A DNA stretch of 64,000 nt from an uncultured Tateyamaria sp. (GTDB lineage Bacteria > Pseudomonadota > Alphaproteobacteria > Rhodobacterales > Rhodobacteraceae): contig NZ_CANNDN010000002.1 in NCBI RefSeq assembly GCF_947503465.1, positions 558,001 to 622,000 on the forward strand. The letters run 5' to 3'. A program made the position numbers and the translations under genes. Position 1 is the first letter of the stretch, and every line of letters starts with the position of its first letter. Positions 9,088 to 17,400 of this stretch are shown here, piece by piece. Below the pieces are notes generated by a model. That model did no database searches. It had not been told where the DNA came from and saw only the letters and a program-made list of their open reading frames with translations.

Positions 9088-9618
9088 TCAGGTTTTCGGT
9101 GCTTCGCTCGTGAATTTCGGGATCGTACTGTCCGAAGCCGCGTCATCCTCGATACTCACCCAGTTGGTTTCGGATTTCGAGATGTTGCCGGGAATGTCTT
9201 CCTCCCAGAACCCGACAACCACATCCGTGATGTTCAGGTACAGCTTGTCATCAACGATGCGCCACAGGTTGGGGTTGGCAGGAACCTTGCCGCCCTGGGC
9301 AACGCCGTAAGCACAATGACCGTCGTATTGAGGTGCATAGCGGGCTGGGTCAGCGACAAACTTGTCGCGGTTCTCTTCGGTGGAAAATGCAAATGTCGCG
9401 CCGTTGTACTCTGCCGTGATGTTGGCGTTGCCTGGCACGCCCGCGGTCTGTGTTTGGCCGACAGGTTTGGATGGCAGGTCAAAATATGCCACGACGTCAT
9501 ATCCCGAAACGGCAAAGCCGGTCTCGTCTACATACTGATCTCCCGCGAACGCCGCAGAAGCAAAAGCAAGCGCGCTGGTAGCAGCAGCGGCAAGGGTCAT
9601 CGAAAAGCGGTTCATCAT
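9088..9618 (-). CDS. Exported YHS-domain protein
   Basis: A 176-residue protein with a Sec signal peptide (about residues 1-25, cutting after AFA). A YHS domain follows: GFAVSGYDVVAYF, ITAEYNGATFAFST, RDKFVADPARYAPQYDGHCAYGVAQG. The YHS fold is usually linked to metal binding. Cys102 in HCAYG sits where some relatives of this family are annotated as selenoproteins; here it is an ordinary cysteine codon. The C-terminal tail is acidic. It is the first gene of a two-gene operon with the rhodanese, which supports a periplasmic sulfur or metal handling role, but no function has been assigned to the family with confidence. Confidence 0.8.
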   Translation of the reverse strand: MMNRFSMTLAAAATSALAFASAAFAGDQYVDETGFAVSGYDVVAYFDLPSKPVGQTQTAGVPGNANITAEYNGATFAFSTEENRDKFVADPARYAPQYDGHCAYGVAQGGKVPANPNLWRIVDDKLYLNITDVVVGFWEEDIPGNISKSETNWVSIEDDAASDSTIPKFTSEAPKT

Positions 9619-9766
9619 CCGGTGTCATCCTTTGTCAAACTGGGACCCGCGCAGTGTTGCGCCGGATGATCGGACAATAAGGGCGCACGGTCCAGCATTT
9701 CAGCCCTTCTCGCGGCGATGTGAGGACGCGCGGGAATACGTGATCATTCACAGGGGATACTGCGCC

Positions 9767-10555
9767 CTAGCGCAGACGGGGCGGGCGGTCCGGGTCCATG
9801 CCTGGTGCGACCGGTTCTGGTGACCGTGCCGGGGCGGGCTGCGGCAGGTCGAACCGCAGACCAACACGGGCCAGTCTTTCGGTCACCGGATCAGCGGCAT
9901 CAAAAAATCCAACATCCATCGCGCCCGCCTCGATCCCCGAGAAGGTCAAAGCCTCGGAAGCGGCACGGGCCAGCGCATCCTCTGCCCCCGGCGCGGCACC
10001 CACGAAGGCGAGCATGTGGCCGGACACGCCCGCATCATCCGTGGTCCCCACCAGATAGGCGATCTGGGCCAATCCGGTTGCTGTCGCCAGCTTGGTGTCC
10101 AGGGCGGCAATCAGAATGTCCGGCAATCCGGCGGGGGCGGACACCTCGGCCAGGCGCGCCTCAACTTCGTCAGGCCCATGTCCCAGCGTTTGGGCCAGCC
10201 ACCGGACGCCATCCGCATCCAGCAGAAAGGACGAGGGTGCAACATCGAGGTTCAGACCAAGACCAAGACCCTGTTCCGCCAGCAGCTGTGCAATAACGCG
10301 GCCGGACAGCGCGGCATAAGGGGCCTCTGCCCCAACAAAGGCGGCAAGCCGTTCTTCACGATCAAAAACAAGCACCAGTGGGCCTGCGCCCGGATCAAAC
10401 ACTTGCGGCGTGACCTGATCACCGGTCGCCTCTGCTTCCAACAGCAGAAAGAGTTCTGCATCGCCCAGCCGTTCAAAAAACCGCAGGCGAACGCTGTCAT
10501 CCTCGGGCGCTGCCTGCATGGAAGCATGAGCCTGATCCAATACTGTTTCCGTCAC
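9767..10555 (-). CDS. SseB-family protein
   Basis: A 262-residue soluble protein. The region VRLRFFERLGDAELFLLLEAEA followed by PQVFDPGAGPLVLVFDREERLAAFV is characteristic of the SseB N-terminal domain (named after the E. coli serine-sensitivity enhancer); the C-terminal half is less conserved and ends in a Pro/Arg-rich tail. The molecular role of the family is not known. The GTG at 10555 is chosen because it overlaps the stop of the upstream glycosylase-like gene by four bases (GTGA), a common coupling pattern. The reading frame continues further upstream but only through the neighbouring gene. Confidence 0.75.
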   Translation of the reverse strand: MTETVLDQAHASMQAAPEDDSVRLRFFERLGDAELFLLLEAEATGDQVTPQVFDPGAGPLVLVFDREERLAAFVGAEAPYAALSGRVIAQLLAEQGLGLGLNLDVAPSSFLLDADGVRWLAQTLGHGPDEVEARLAEVSAPAGLPDILIAALDTKLATATGLAQIAYLVGTTDDAGVSGHMLAFVGAAPGAEDALARAASEALTFSGIEAGAMDVGFFDAADPVTERLARVGLRFDLPQPAPARSPEPVAPGMDPDRPPRLR

Positions 10556-11133
10556 GCCAGTACCTCTTTCACCCGCGCCCGCAGCACGGGCAGCACGTCT
10601 TCCTCGAACCACGGGTTCTTCTTCAGCCACCCGGTATTGCGCCATGACGGATGAGGCAAGGGAAAGGCCCGGGGTGCAAAGTCACGCCACGACGCGACCG
10701 TGTCGCGCACCGACATCCTGGTGCCCAGATGCCAGGACTGCGCATAGCCCCCGATCAGCAGCACCAAAGGTACGTCGCCCAAATGGTTCATAACCTGGGT
10801 TCGCCATGTCGTGGCGCAGATTTTCGGCGGCGGACGGTCGGACCCCTTGGCGTCGTAGCCCGGAAAACAGAACGCCATCGGAACGATCGCCAGCTTGTCG
10901 CGATCATAAAACGTTGCCTCATCCATCCCCAGCCAATCGCGTAACCGGTCGCCGGAAGGGTCGGTAAAGGGTCTTCCGCTTTCATGCACGCGCGCTCCGG
11001 GCGCCTGTCCTGCGATCAGAATGCGCGCGCCGGGCTTGAACCACACGACTGGGCGCGGCCTGTGGGCCGTCTCGGTCGCGGCAAAGCGGTCGGCGCAAAG
11101 GGTGCAGGCACGAATGTCATCGGTCAAAGCCAT
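10552..11133 (-). CDS. Uracil-DNA glycosylase superfamily protein
   Basis: A 193-residue protein with the two hallmarks of the superfamily: the substrate loop in GQAPGARVHESGRPFTDPSGDRLRDWLG and the C-terminal HPSWRN loop (HPS motif). Four cysteines are placed as a possible iron-sulfur ligand set (CTLC at the N-terminus, AFCF and KICA in the middle), as in family 4 and 5 enzymes. Close relatives are usually annotated only as uracil-DNA glycosylase family, and true uracil excision is not certain. The ATG at 11133 begins MALTDDIRAC; an in-frame ATG three codons upstream is also possible. It is divergent from the arsR-like gene, whose operator lies in the shared 97-base gap. Confidence 0.8.
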   Translation of the reverse strand: MALTDDIRACTLCADRFAATETAHRPRPVVWFKPGARILIAGQAPGARVHESGRPFTDPSGDRLRDWLGMDEATFYDRDKLAIVPMAFCFPGYDAKGSDRPPPKICATTWRTQVMNHLGDVPLVLLIGGYAQSWHLGTRMSVRDTVASWRDFAPRAFPLPHPSWRNTGWLKKNPWFEEDVLPVLRARVKEVLA

Positions 11134-11179
11134 GGCAAGCACCTAAGCGCGTTCAGGCACTTAGGCAATTACTTCGAGG

Positions 11180-11221
11180 ATTGTCGAAATAAGTCTTGCG
11201 CCAGCCATTCATTTCGACAAT
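11180..11221. promoter_or_regulatory. Inverted-repeat operator upstream of the ArsR-like gene
   Basis: ATTGTCGAAAT at 11180-11190 is repeated as its exact reverse complement ATTTCGACAAT at 11211-11221, two 11-bp arms separated by 20 bases and ending 9 bases before the regulator start. A second small palindrome, TTCTAGAA, follows at 11221-11228. Spacing and position fit autoregulation by the adjacent ArsR-type repressor. The site could also influence the divergent glycosylase-like gene that starts at 11133. Confidence 0.65.
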
Positions 11222-11230
11222 TCTAGAAAT

Positions 11231-11569
11231 ATGAAAATAGATTCGCATCATCCGCTTGATCTGACGCGCGCTGCCGCTGCTTTTGCCGCGCTTGGATCCG
11301 AACAGCGCTTGTCGGTTCTGCGTATGCTTGTCCGGGCGGGTCCGGACGGGTTGAGCATCGGTGATTTGGGCGCGCGCACTGGTGTTACAGGCTCGACCCT
11401 GACCCACCACGTCAAGATCCTTCATAGCGCAGGCCTTGTGACACAAGCGCGTCAGGGCCGATCGATCATCTGTGCGGCTGTCGCCTTTGACGAAGTGCAG
11501 GACTTGTCGAATTTCCTTCTGACCGAATGCTGTGCAGACAGCCCCAACCAGGATCACGATCATGGCTGA
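11231..11569 (+). CDS. ArsR-family transcriptional regulator
   Basis: A 112-residue winged helix-turn-helix repressor. Residues 12-35 (AFAALGSEQRLSVLRMLVRAG) and the recognition helix region TGVTGSTLTHHVKILHSAGLV are typical of ArsR/SmtB proteins. The arsenic-sensing CVC motif is absent from the DNA-binding helix. Instead the C-terminus carries adjacent cysteines and a His/Asp-rich tail (ECCAD...DHDHG), a plausible metal-sensing site. The stop overlaps the permease start by eight bases, so the regulator and transporter are coupled. The perfect inverted repeat just upstream is the likely operator. Metal or thiol sensing is inferred, not shown. Confidence 0.87.
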   Translation: MKIDSHHPLDLTRAAAAFAALGSEQRLSVLRMLVRAGPDGLSIGDLGARTGVTGSTLTHHVKILHSAGLVTQARQGRSIICAAVAFDEVQDLSNFLLTECCADSPNQDHDHG

Positions 11570-12593
11570 CACCACGTCCCCCTCCTCCACGCCACGGCTC
11601 TGGGCGCGTATCGACCGTGTCTGGCTTGCCGCCGCGCTGATCATCGGCGTCGTGGCCTTGATCGACTTTCCCCGGACCGATGATGTGATCACCTTTGCGG
11701 CCAGGGCGTTGCTGGGCACCCTGCCCTTTATTGCCTTCGCCGTCTTCGCAATCGCCTATCTGAAAGCGACCGGTGCCGAAAACCTTCTGGCCAAGGCATT
11801 TCAGGGCAACCCTGCGCGCATGATCGTCATGGCCGCATTGCTGGGTGGGTTATCGCCCTTTTGCTCATGCGAAGTCATCCCGTTCATCGCCGCCCTGCTG
11901 GCCGTCGGTGCGCCGCTGGCCGCCGTCATGGCCTTCTGGCTTGCCTCGCCGCTGATGGATCCGGCCATGTTCGCCATCACCACCGGTGCCATCACGCTGG
12001 ACTTCGCAATTGCGAAAACGCTCGCCGCTGTTGCGCTTGGCCTTTTTGGCGGGTTCGGCACTTTGATGCTTTCGCGGACGCCCATTTTTACCGACCCGTT
12101 GCGGGAAAAGCCCGCCGTGGGTGGATGCTGTGGGGTCAAGGCGCCCTTCTCCGCCACGCCTGTCTGGTCATTCTGGCAGGTTCCGGAACGGGTACAGATC
12201 TTTCGCCATGCGGGGCTCGAAAACGGGGTATTCCTGCTGAAGTGGCTGACACTTGCCTACGTGATCGAAGCGCTGATGGTCTACTACATGCCCGCTGATT
12301 TCATCGCCAATGTCTTGGGTGGCGGGGGCTTGGGCACCATTCTGTTGGGTGCGTTCGTGGGCATGCCCGCCTACCTCAACGGCTATGCCGCGGCCCCATT
12401 GATCGGCGACTTGTTGGATCAGGGCATGGCACCGGGTGCCGCGATGTCCTTCATGATCGCGGGCGGTGTCAGTTCGATCCCGGCCGCACTTGCTGTCTGG
12501 GCGCTGGTCAAGCCGCGCATTTTTGCGGCCTATCTGGGCTTTGCCCTGATCGGGTCCGTTCTGACCGGCATCGCGTGGCAAATGATCGCCTGA
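11562..12593 (+). CDS. Permease of the ArsP/SO_0444 type, probable metal(loid) efflux
   Basis: A 343-residue membrane protein with about eight to ten helices. The core motif FCSCEVIPFIAALLAVGAPL with Cys101 and Cys103, followed by FWLASPLMDP, identifies the permease family PF03773 (ArsP and SO_0444-like). A cytoplasmic loop holds a further cysteine pair (C189, C190 in GGCCGV). The second repeat has VGMPAYLNGYAAAPL and a GGVSSIPAALAVW helix. Relatives export organoarsenicals, copper or zinc; the cysteines suggest a thiophilic substrate. The start ATG has AGGA about 10 bases upstream and lies within the end of the regulator gene. An in-frame codon at 11532 is less likely. Confidence 0.83.
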   Translation: MADTTSPSSTPRLWARIDRVWLAAALIIGVVALIDFPRTDDVITFAARALLGTLPFIAFAVFAIAYLKATGAENLLAKAFQGNPARMIVMAALLGGLSPFCSCEVIPFIAALLAVGAPLAAVMAFWLASPLMDPAMFAITTGAITLDFAIAKTLAAVALGLFGGFGTLMLSRTPIFTDPLREKPAVGGCCGVKAPFSATPVWSFWQVPERVQIFRHAGLENGVFLLKWLTLAYVIEALMVYYMPADFIANVLGGGGLGTILLGAFVGMPAYLNGYAAAPLIGDLLDQGMAPGAAMSFMIAGGVSSIPAALAVWALVKPRIFAAYLGFALIGSVLTGIAWQMIA

Positions 12594-12627
12594 CCGCCAC
12601 ACCCCCTGCCGAATTCGCGTCAACCGG

Positions 12628-12648
12628 CCCGGCGATGCATCCGCCGGG
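12628..12648 (+). terminator. Short hairpin after the permease gene
   Basis: CCCGGCG and CGCCGGG form a perfect 7-bp stem around the loop ATGCATC, followed by TTGCCCCTTT. The stem is GC-rich but the T-run is poor, so this is a weak terminator candidate between the permease and nhaA. Confidence 0.4.
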
Positions 12649-12707
12649 TTGCCCCTTTGCCGCCACATGCGCTAAGCCGCTTTAGCAATAATACGGGTGG
12701 AGCGCAC

Positions 12708-14006
12708 ATGTACCGCGTCTGGAGTTTTCTGACCAACTATTCTCTGTTGCTGATCCTCGGCGCGGTCACTGCCCTGATCTGGGCCAATATTGACGCCCAT
12801 TCCTATCACCATTTCGTGGAATATCCGGTTTGGTTCAACGATTGGATCGGCGTCGATTATGACTATTGGAAAAAGCTCTATGGCGACGGGTACGACAAGT
12901 ATGACGCTGGCGGCGCGGCCAAGGTTCTGTCTGCCCACTACTTGATCAACGACATGGCCATGGCCCTGTTCTTTGGCATCGCGGCCAAGGAAGTGTGGGA
13001 GGCCGTCGTCCTCAAGAACGGTTCGCTGCGCGGAAAAAAGGCCGCAACCCCCTTGTTTGCAACGGTGGGCGGTATGGTTGGCCCCATCTCGGTCTACCTC
13101 GGGCTTGCCGTGCTGCTGGGGTCCGACACTTATGATGCTGTCGCCAATGGCTGGGCCATTCCCACTGCCACCGACATCGCGTTCAGCTATCTGGTCGGGC
13201 GTATCGTGTTTGGCGCGGGCCACCCTGCCGTGCGGTTCCTGCTGCTGCTGGCCATCGCGGATGACGCGGCGGGCCTGATCATCCTTGCGATCTTCTACCC
13301 CTCTGGTGAACTGGCGCTGGAATGGCTGCTTTTGTCGGCCTTCGCCGCCGTGGCCGTCTTCTTTATCTTCAACTGGTTGCCCCGGCGCATGGACCAGCAC
13401 AAGCAGGACCGGCCCAATTCGACATGGGTGCGCAAAACGCTTGGCTTCTGGCCCTATGCCGTGGCGGGCTGTGTCAGCTGGTACGGGTTCATGGCGTCGG
13501 GCCTGCACCCGTCGCTGGGCCTTTTGCCCATCGTACCGGCCATTCCGCACGCAGACCGTGCCTTCGGCATCTTCTCGGAGGCCGAGAAATACCTGACCGA
13601 CCTGCTGAACCAGATCGAACACGCGCTGAAATCACCCGTGGAAATCGTGCTGTTCTTCTTTGGTCTCCTGAACGCAGGGGTTGCGTTCAGCGCCATCGGG
13701 GACGCGACGTGGCTCGTGCTGGCGGGCTTGCTGATCGGCAAGCCCGTCGGCATCCTGATCTTCGGTTGGTTGGCCGCACGACCGCTTGGACTGGGCATTC
13801 CCGAAGGCATGCGCATTATCGACCTGGTGGTCATCGGCTGTGTGGCTGCCATCGGCTTTACCGTGTCGCTGTTCTTCGCCTCCGCCGCCTTCGATGCAGG
13901 GCCGGTTCAGGATGCGGCCAAGATGGGCGCGCTCTTCAGCTTTATCGCTGCGGTGATCTCGATTGTCGTGGGGCGGCTCACGCGGGTCGAAAAACAGGAA
14001 GCTTGA
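12708..14006 (+). CDS. nhaA: Na+/H+ antiporter NhaA
   Basis: A 432-residue polytopic inner-membrane antiporter. The adjacent aspartates D185 and D186 in LAIADDAAG correspond to the ion-binding pair D163/D164 of E. coli NhaA, and TATDIAF (residues 153-159) is the unwound-helix motif. Gene length exceeds the about 390 residues of the E. coli protein, largely because of an extra hydrophilic loop around residues 30-75, rich in Tyr, Asp and Lys (WIGVDYDYWKKLYGDGYDKYD). The ATG at 12708 follows GGGTGGAG at a good distance; an upstream in-frame codon lacks this. It would extrude sodium in exchange for protons, which suits a marine habitat. Confidence 0.9.
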   Translation: MYRVWSFLTNYSLLLILGAVTALIWANIDAHSYHHFVEYPVWFNDWIGVDYDYWKKLYGDGYDKYDAGGAAKVLSAHYLINDMAMALFFGIAAKEVWEAVVLKNGSLRGKKAATPLFATVGGMVGPISVYLGLAVLLGSDTYDAVANGWAIPTATDIAFSYLVGRIVFGAGHPAVRFLLLLAIADDAAGLIILAIFYPSGELALEWLLLSAFAAVAVFFIFNWLPRRMDQHKQDRPNSTWVRKTLGFWPYAVAGCVSWYGFMASGLHPSLGLLPIVPAIPHADRAFGIFSEAEKYLTDLLNQIEHALKSPVEIVLFFFGLLNAGVAFSAIGDATWLVLAGLLIGKPVGILIFGWLAARPLGLGIPEGMRIIDLVVIGCVAAIGFTVSLFFASAAFDAGPVQDAAKMGALFSFIAAVISIVVGRLTRVEKQEA

Positions 14007-14014
14007 CCTTCACA

Positions 14015-14038
14015 CCCCGTCACGACTGCGTGGCGGGG
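14015..14038 (+). terminator. Hairpin after nhaA
   Basis: CCCCGTCACG and CGTGGCGGGG pair over ten positions (one G-T) around ACTG, starting nine bases after the nhaA stop. No T-run follows, so termination would be weak or factor-assisted. Confidence 0.4.
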
Positions 14039-14218
14039 GATGCTCCATTGTCAATTCCCCTGCAACAATGCCCGCCTGAACCTATACATTTATCGGGACA
14101 TTGGACATAATATCGCCAAAGTCGGTGAATAGACCGTTAAGACCCCTCTGGTAACGAGGGCACCGGTCGCCCACCTGAAGGTGTGGGGGCAGAGCAGACA
14201 CCGCGGAGCAACGCAAGG

Positions 14219-14878
14219 ATGCTTGAGTTCGAAAACGTATCCAAGTCCTTCTGGACGGGCACACAGCGCAAGGTGATCCTTGACCGTGTGTCCTTTCGGG
14301 TGGAATTGGGCAATTCGTTTGGCATTCTGGCCCCGAACGGCACTGGCAAGACGACGCTGATCAACATGATGGCGGGCCTCGAAAAACCCGACGAGGGCGA
14401 GATCCGCCGCAGCTGCAACATCTCGTTTCCGCTGGGCTTCATGGGGGGCGTGCTGCCCAAGATCTCGGCGCTGGAAAACTCCCGCTACATCGCGCGGCTC
14501 TATGGGCTCGACCCCGACTATGTCGAAAGCTTCTGCCGCTGGCTCTGCAACCTGGGCGAATATTTCGACCAGCCGCTCGGCACCTATTCATCGGGCATGC
14601 GGGCGCGCTTTTCCTTTGCACTGATGCTCGCGCTCGACTTTGACATCTATCTGATTGACGAGGGGATGCCCGCATCCACCGACGTCGAATTCAACCGCAA
14701 AGCCGGTGATGTGCTGCAGGAACGATTGCGCACCACCACCATTATCATTGTGTCTCACCAGGCCCAGACGCTCGAAAAGTTCGCGCGCTCTGCGGCTGTG
14801 CTGCTGGACGGCAAGCTGCATATGTTCGACACGCTCGAAGAAGCGAAACGGCTCTATGACTACGAAACCCAAAGCTAG
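14219..14878 (+). CDS. Capsular polysaccharide export ABC transporter ATP-binding protein (KpsT-like)
   Basis: A 219-residue ATPase, the usual length of KpsT/BexA/CtrD proteins. Walker A is APNGTGKTT (38-46), the signature is SSGMRAR (124-130), Walker B ends in IDE (146-148) and the switch histidine is H180. LGFMGGVLPKISALEN is typical of the polysaccharide-export subfamily. The first Walker A residues (LAPNG rather than GPNG) and the Thr in GTGKTT are minor variants. It overlaps the next gene by 23 bases. The partner permease (KpsM type) is not adjacent on either side, so the channel subunit must be encoded elsewhere. A leader of about 200 bases with two short hairpins (14144-14160 and 14172-14183) precedes the gene. 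Confidence 0.85.
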   Translation: MLEFENVSKSFWTGTQRKVILDRVSFRVELGNSFGILAPNGTGKTTLINMMAGLEKPDEGEIRRSCNISFPLGFMGGVLPKISALENSRYIARLYGLDPDYVESFCRWLCNLGEYFDQPLGTYSSGMRARFSFALMLALDFDIYLIDEGMPASTDVEFNRKAGDVLQERLRTTTIIIVSHQAQTLEKFARSAAVLLDGKLHMFDTLEEAKRLYDYETQS

Positions 14879-16535
14879 AAAATTTCGCATCAAGCGGACG
14901 GCGCCCGCGCTTGGCACGTCGCATGCCGCCACCGCGCGTGATGATGGCCCGCAAGCTGCTCAACCTGCCGCGCCGGCAGCACCGCCGCCGAAACATCCGC
15001 CGGCCACTCCGCAACAGGGCGAGGTTGCGTCGGCCACCGAGGTCCAAAGCGAAAACACCATCGACACGATCCGGCAAGAGGGGCTGACGGGCCGCCAGCT
15101 GCGGATGGCCCGCAGGGTTGCACAGAAACACGGGCTTGCGCCCACGTCGGATTTCGACGCCGTGCGCCTTCTGCGCGCACAGGGGATCGACCCGTTCCAA
15201 CGGTCGAACATGCTGGAACTTGTGGTGCCGCAGGCCGGGGCCGAACCGCATGAAGGCGGCGCACCTGATGCATTCGCGAACCTGCCTGCCACCACCGGCG
15301 GCGCGGGCGCCGCGCGCACCCAATTGCCGCAAACGATCCAGCCCAAGCAGCAACAGCTTCCCTCGACCGAGTTGAGCCCCGCGGAACGGCGCACACAGGA
15401 AATCCAGAACATCCAGCGCGACATTGCACGCCGTCGTCGCAAGAAGATGGGCCTCCTTCTGGTCCGGCTCGCGTTCTTTGTCGTGTTGCCCACGTTCCTT
15501 GCGGGATACTATTTCTATTCCATCGCCACGCCGATGTATGCGACCAAGTCCGAGTTCCTGATCATCCAGAACGAGGGATCGGGTGGCGCCGGGCCGCTGG
15601 GTGGCCTCCTGCCCACGCAATTTGCCAACAGCTCGGACAGCATTGCGGTCCAGAGCTTTCTGCAATCAAAGGATGCGATGCTGCGGCTGGACCGTGACGT
15701 GGGCTTCAAATCGCATTTCACGCAGGACTGGATCGATCCGATCCAGCGCCTGAGCGACGATCCCACAAACGAAGAGGCATACAAGACGTTCACCAAGAAC
15801 GTCAAAATCGGTTACGACCCGACCGAAGGTATGATCCGCATGGAAGTCGCAGCCGCAGACCCTCAAGTGTCGGCAGAGTTTTCCAGCCAACTGATCGACT
15901 ATGCCGAAGAACGGGTGAACGGGCTGTCTGCCCAAAAGCGTGACGACCAGATGCGCGACGCCCGCGAAGGGTTCGAACGGGCAGAGGCGGAACGCCGCGC
16001 CGCGCAGGAAAACCTGGTGCGCCTGCAGATCGAGGGTTCAACGCTTGACCCGGAAGGCGTCATCGCCAGCCTGCGCGCCCAGATCGGGCAGCTGGAAACG
16101 CAGATCATCGAAAAGCAGATCGAACTGCAAAGCCTTCTGAACAACTCCCGCCCCAATCAAAGTCGCGTGGACGGTGCACGCAGCACGCTTGAGATCCTCG
16201 AAAACCAGCTTGCGCTGCTGAATGCCAAGATGACCGATGTCAGCCAGGGCGAAAACTCGCTGGCCGAACTGGCGGCGCGCATCCAGATTGCGCAGGCCGA
16301 CCTCGCGTCGCGCGACCTGATGCTGCAATCGGCCCTGCAACAGATGGAACAGGCCCGCGTCGAGGCCACGCGGCAGGTGCGCTATCTGACAGTGGCCGTG
16401 GAACCCATTGCCCCCGAGGAACCGACCTATCCGCGCGCATTCGAAAACACGATCTTGGCTTTCCTCGTCTTTGCAGGCATCTATCTGATGATCTCGCTTA
16501 CCGCGTCGATCCTCAGAGAACAGGTGACCAGCTAG
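14856..16535 (+). CDS. Capsule polysaccharide export/co-polymerase inner-membrane protein (KpsE-like) with long N-terminal extension
   Basis: A 559-residue protein. The C-terminal 360 residues follow the KpsE/CtrB plan: a first transmembrane helix at about 199-221 (preceded by ARRRRKK), a periplasmic domain with long heptad-rich coiled-coil segments (about 350-500), and a second helix near the C-terminus ([21 protein letters not shown], about 532-553) after the conserved PxxPTYPRA-like section [12 protein letters not shown]. Unusual is a cytoplasmic extension of about 195 residues rich in Ala, Pro and Gln, with a conserved-looking island [17 protein letters not shown]. It would bridge the inner membrane ATPase complex to an outer-membrane exporter. 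The ATG at 14856 lies inside the end of the ATPase gene. kdsA begins 14 bases after its stop. Confidence 0.82.
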   Translation: MTTKPKARKFRIKRTAPALGTSHAATARDDGPQAAQPAAPAAPPPKHPPATPQQGEVASATEVQSENTIDTIRQEGLTGRQLRMARRVAQKHGLAPTSDFDAVRLLRAQGIDPFQRSNMLELVVPQAGAEPHEGGAPDAFANLPATTGGAGAARTQLPQTIQPKQQQLPSTELSPAERRTQEIQNIQRDIARRRRKKMGLLLVRLAFFVVLPTFLAGYYFYSIATPMYATKSEFLIIQNEGSGGAGPLGGLLPTQFANSSDSIAVQSFLQSKDAMLRLDRDVGFKSHFTQDWIDPIQRLSDDPTNEEAYKTFTKNVKIGYDPTEGMIRMEVAAADPQVSAEFSSQLIDYAEERVNGLSAQKRDDQMRDAREGFERAEAERRAAQENLVRLQIEGSTLDPEGVIASLRAQIGQLETQIIEKQIELQSLLNNSRPNQSRVDGARSTLEILENQLALLNAKMTDVSQGENSLAELAARIQIAQADLASRDLMLQSALQQMEQARVEATRQVRYLTVAVEPIAPEEPTYPRAFENTILAFLVFAGIYLMISLTASILREQVTS

Positions 16536-16549
16536 GGTCAGGACCCAAA

Positions 16550-17383
16550 ATGAAACATGTTGAAGTCGCCGGTTTGACGATCGGCAATGATCGCCCGTTG
16601 ACAGTGATCGCAGGGCCCTGCGCCCTGGAAAGTGTTGATCTCGGACAGGAAGTTGCGGGCCGCATGAAAGAAGTCTGCGCCGCCGCGGGCGCGCAATATG
16701 TCTTCAAGGCCAGCTACGACAAGGCCAACCGCACCTCGCTGTCCGGTGGCCGGGGCATGGGTCTTGATGAAGGGCTCAAGGCCCTGCAATCGGTCAAGGA
16801 CGCCATCGGCGTTCCGGTCCTGACGGACGTACACACCGAAGCGCAATGTGCGCCCGTCGCCGAAGTGGCTGACATCCTGCAAATCCCGGCATTCCTCTGC
16901 CGCCAGACTGATATGCTGCTGGCCGCGGGCGCCACCGGTGCGGTCGTGAACATCAAAAAGGGTCAGTTCCTTGCCCCCTGGGAAATGCCCAACATCGTCA
17001 CCAAGGTCGAAAGCACCGGCAACACCCGTATCCTGCTGACCGAACGCGGCACCTCCTTTGGCTACAACACGCTGGTGGCCGACATGCGGTCGCTGCCCCA
17101 GATGGCGCAAACCGGTTACCCGGTTGTCATGGACGCCACCCATTCGGTGCAACAACCGGGTGGCAAGGGGGGCTCATCCGGCGGCCAGCGCGAGTTTGCG
17201 CCGGTCATGGCCCGCGCCGCCGTGGCCATCGGCGTGGGCGCGGTGTTCATCGAAACGCACCCCAATCCCGATACCGCCCCGTCGGACGGGCCCAACATGA
17301 TCTATCTCGACCAGATGCCCGCCCTGATCGAAACGCTCATGCAATTCGACGCGCTTGCCAAGGCGCGGCCCATGACAGCTTAA
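16550..17383 (+). CDS. kdsA: 3-deoxy-8-phosphooctulonate (KDO-8-P) synthase
   Basis: A 277-residue TIM-barrel enzyme that condenses phosphoenolpyruvate and arabinose-5-phosphate to KDO-8-phosphate, the first committed step of KDO synthesis for lipopolysaccharide and some capsules. Visible family motifs are [52 protein letters not shown] and [11 protein letters not shown]. Cys24 in AGPCALES places it in the metal-dependent class; E. coli has Asn at this point. It follows the export gene by 14 bases, so it is probably co-transcribed with the export genes, which suggests a KDO-containing surface polysaccharide as the cargo. Confidence 0.95.
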   Translation: MKHVEVAGLTIGNDRPLTVIAGPCALESVDLGQEVAGRMKEVCAAAGAQYVFKASYDKANRTSLSGGRGMGLDEGLKALQSVKDAIGVPVLTDVHTEAQCAPVAEVADILQIPAFLCRQTDMLLAAGATGAVVNIKKGQFLAPWEMPNIVTKVESTGNTRILLTERGTSFGYNTLVADMRSLPQMAQTGYPVVMDATHSVQQPGGKGGSSGGQREFAPVMARAAVAIGVGAVFIETHPNPDTAPSDGPNMIYLDQMPALIETLMQFDALAKARPMTA

Positions 17384-17400
17384 GTCCGCGAGTTTTTCAC

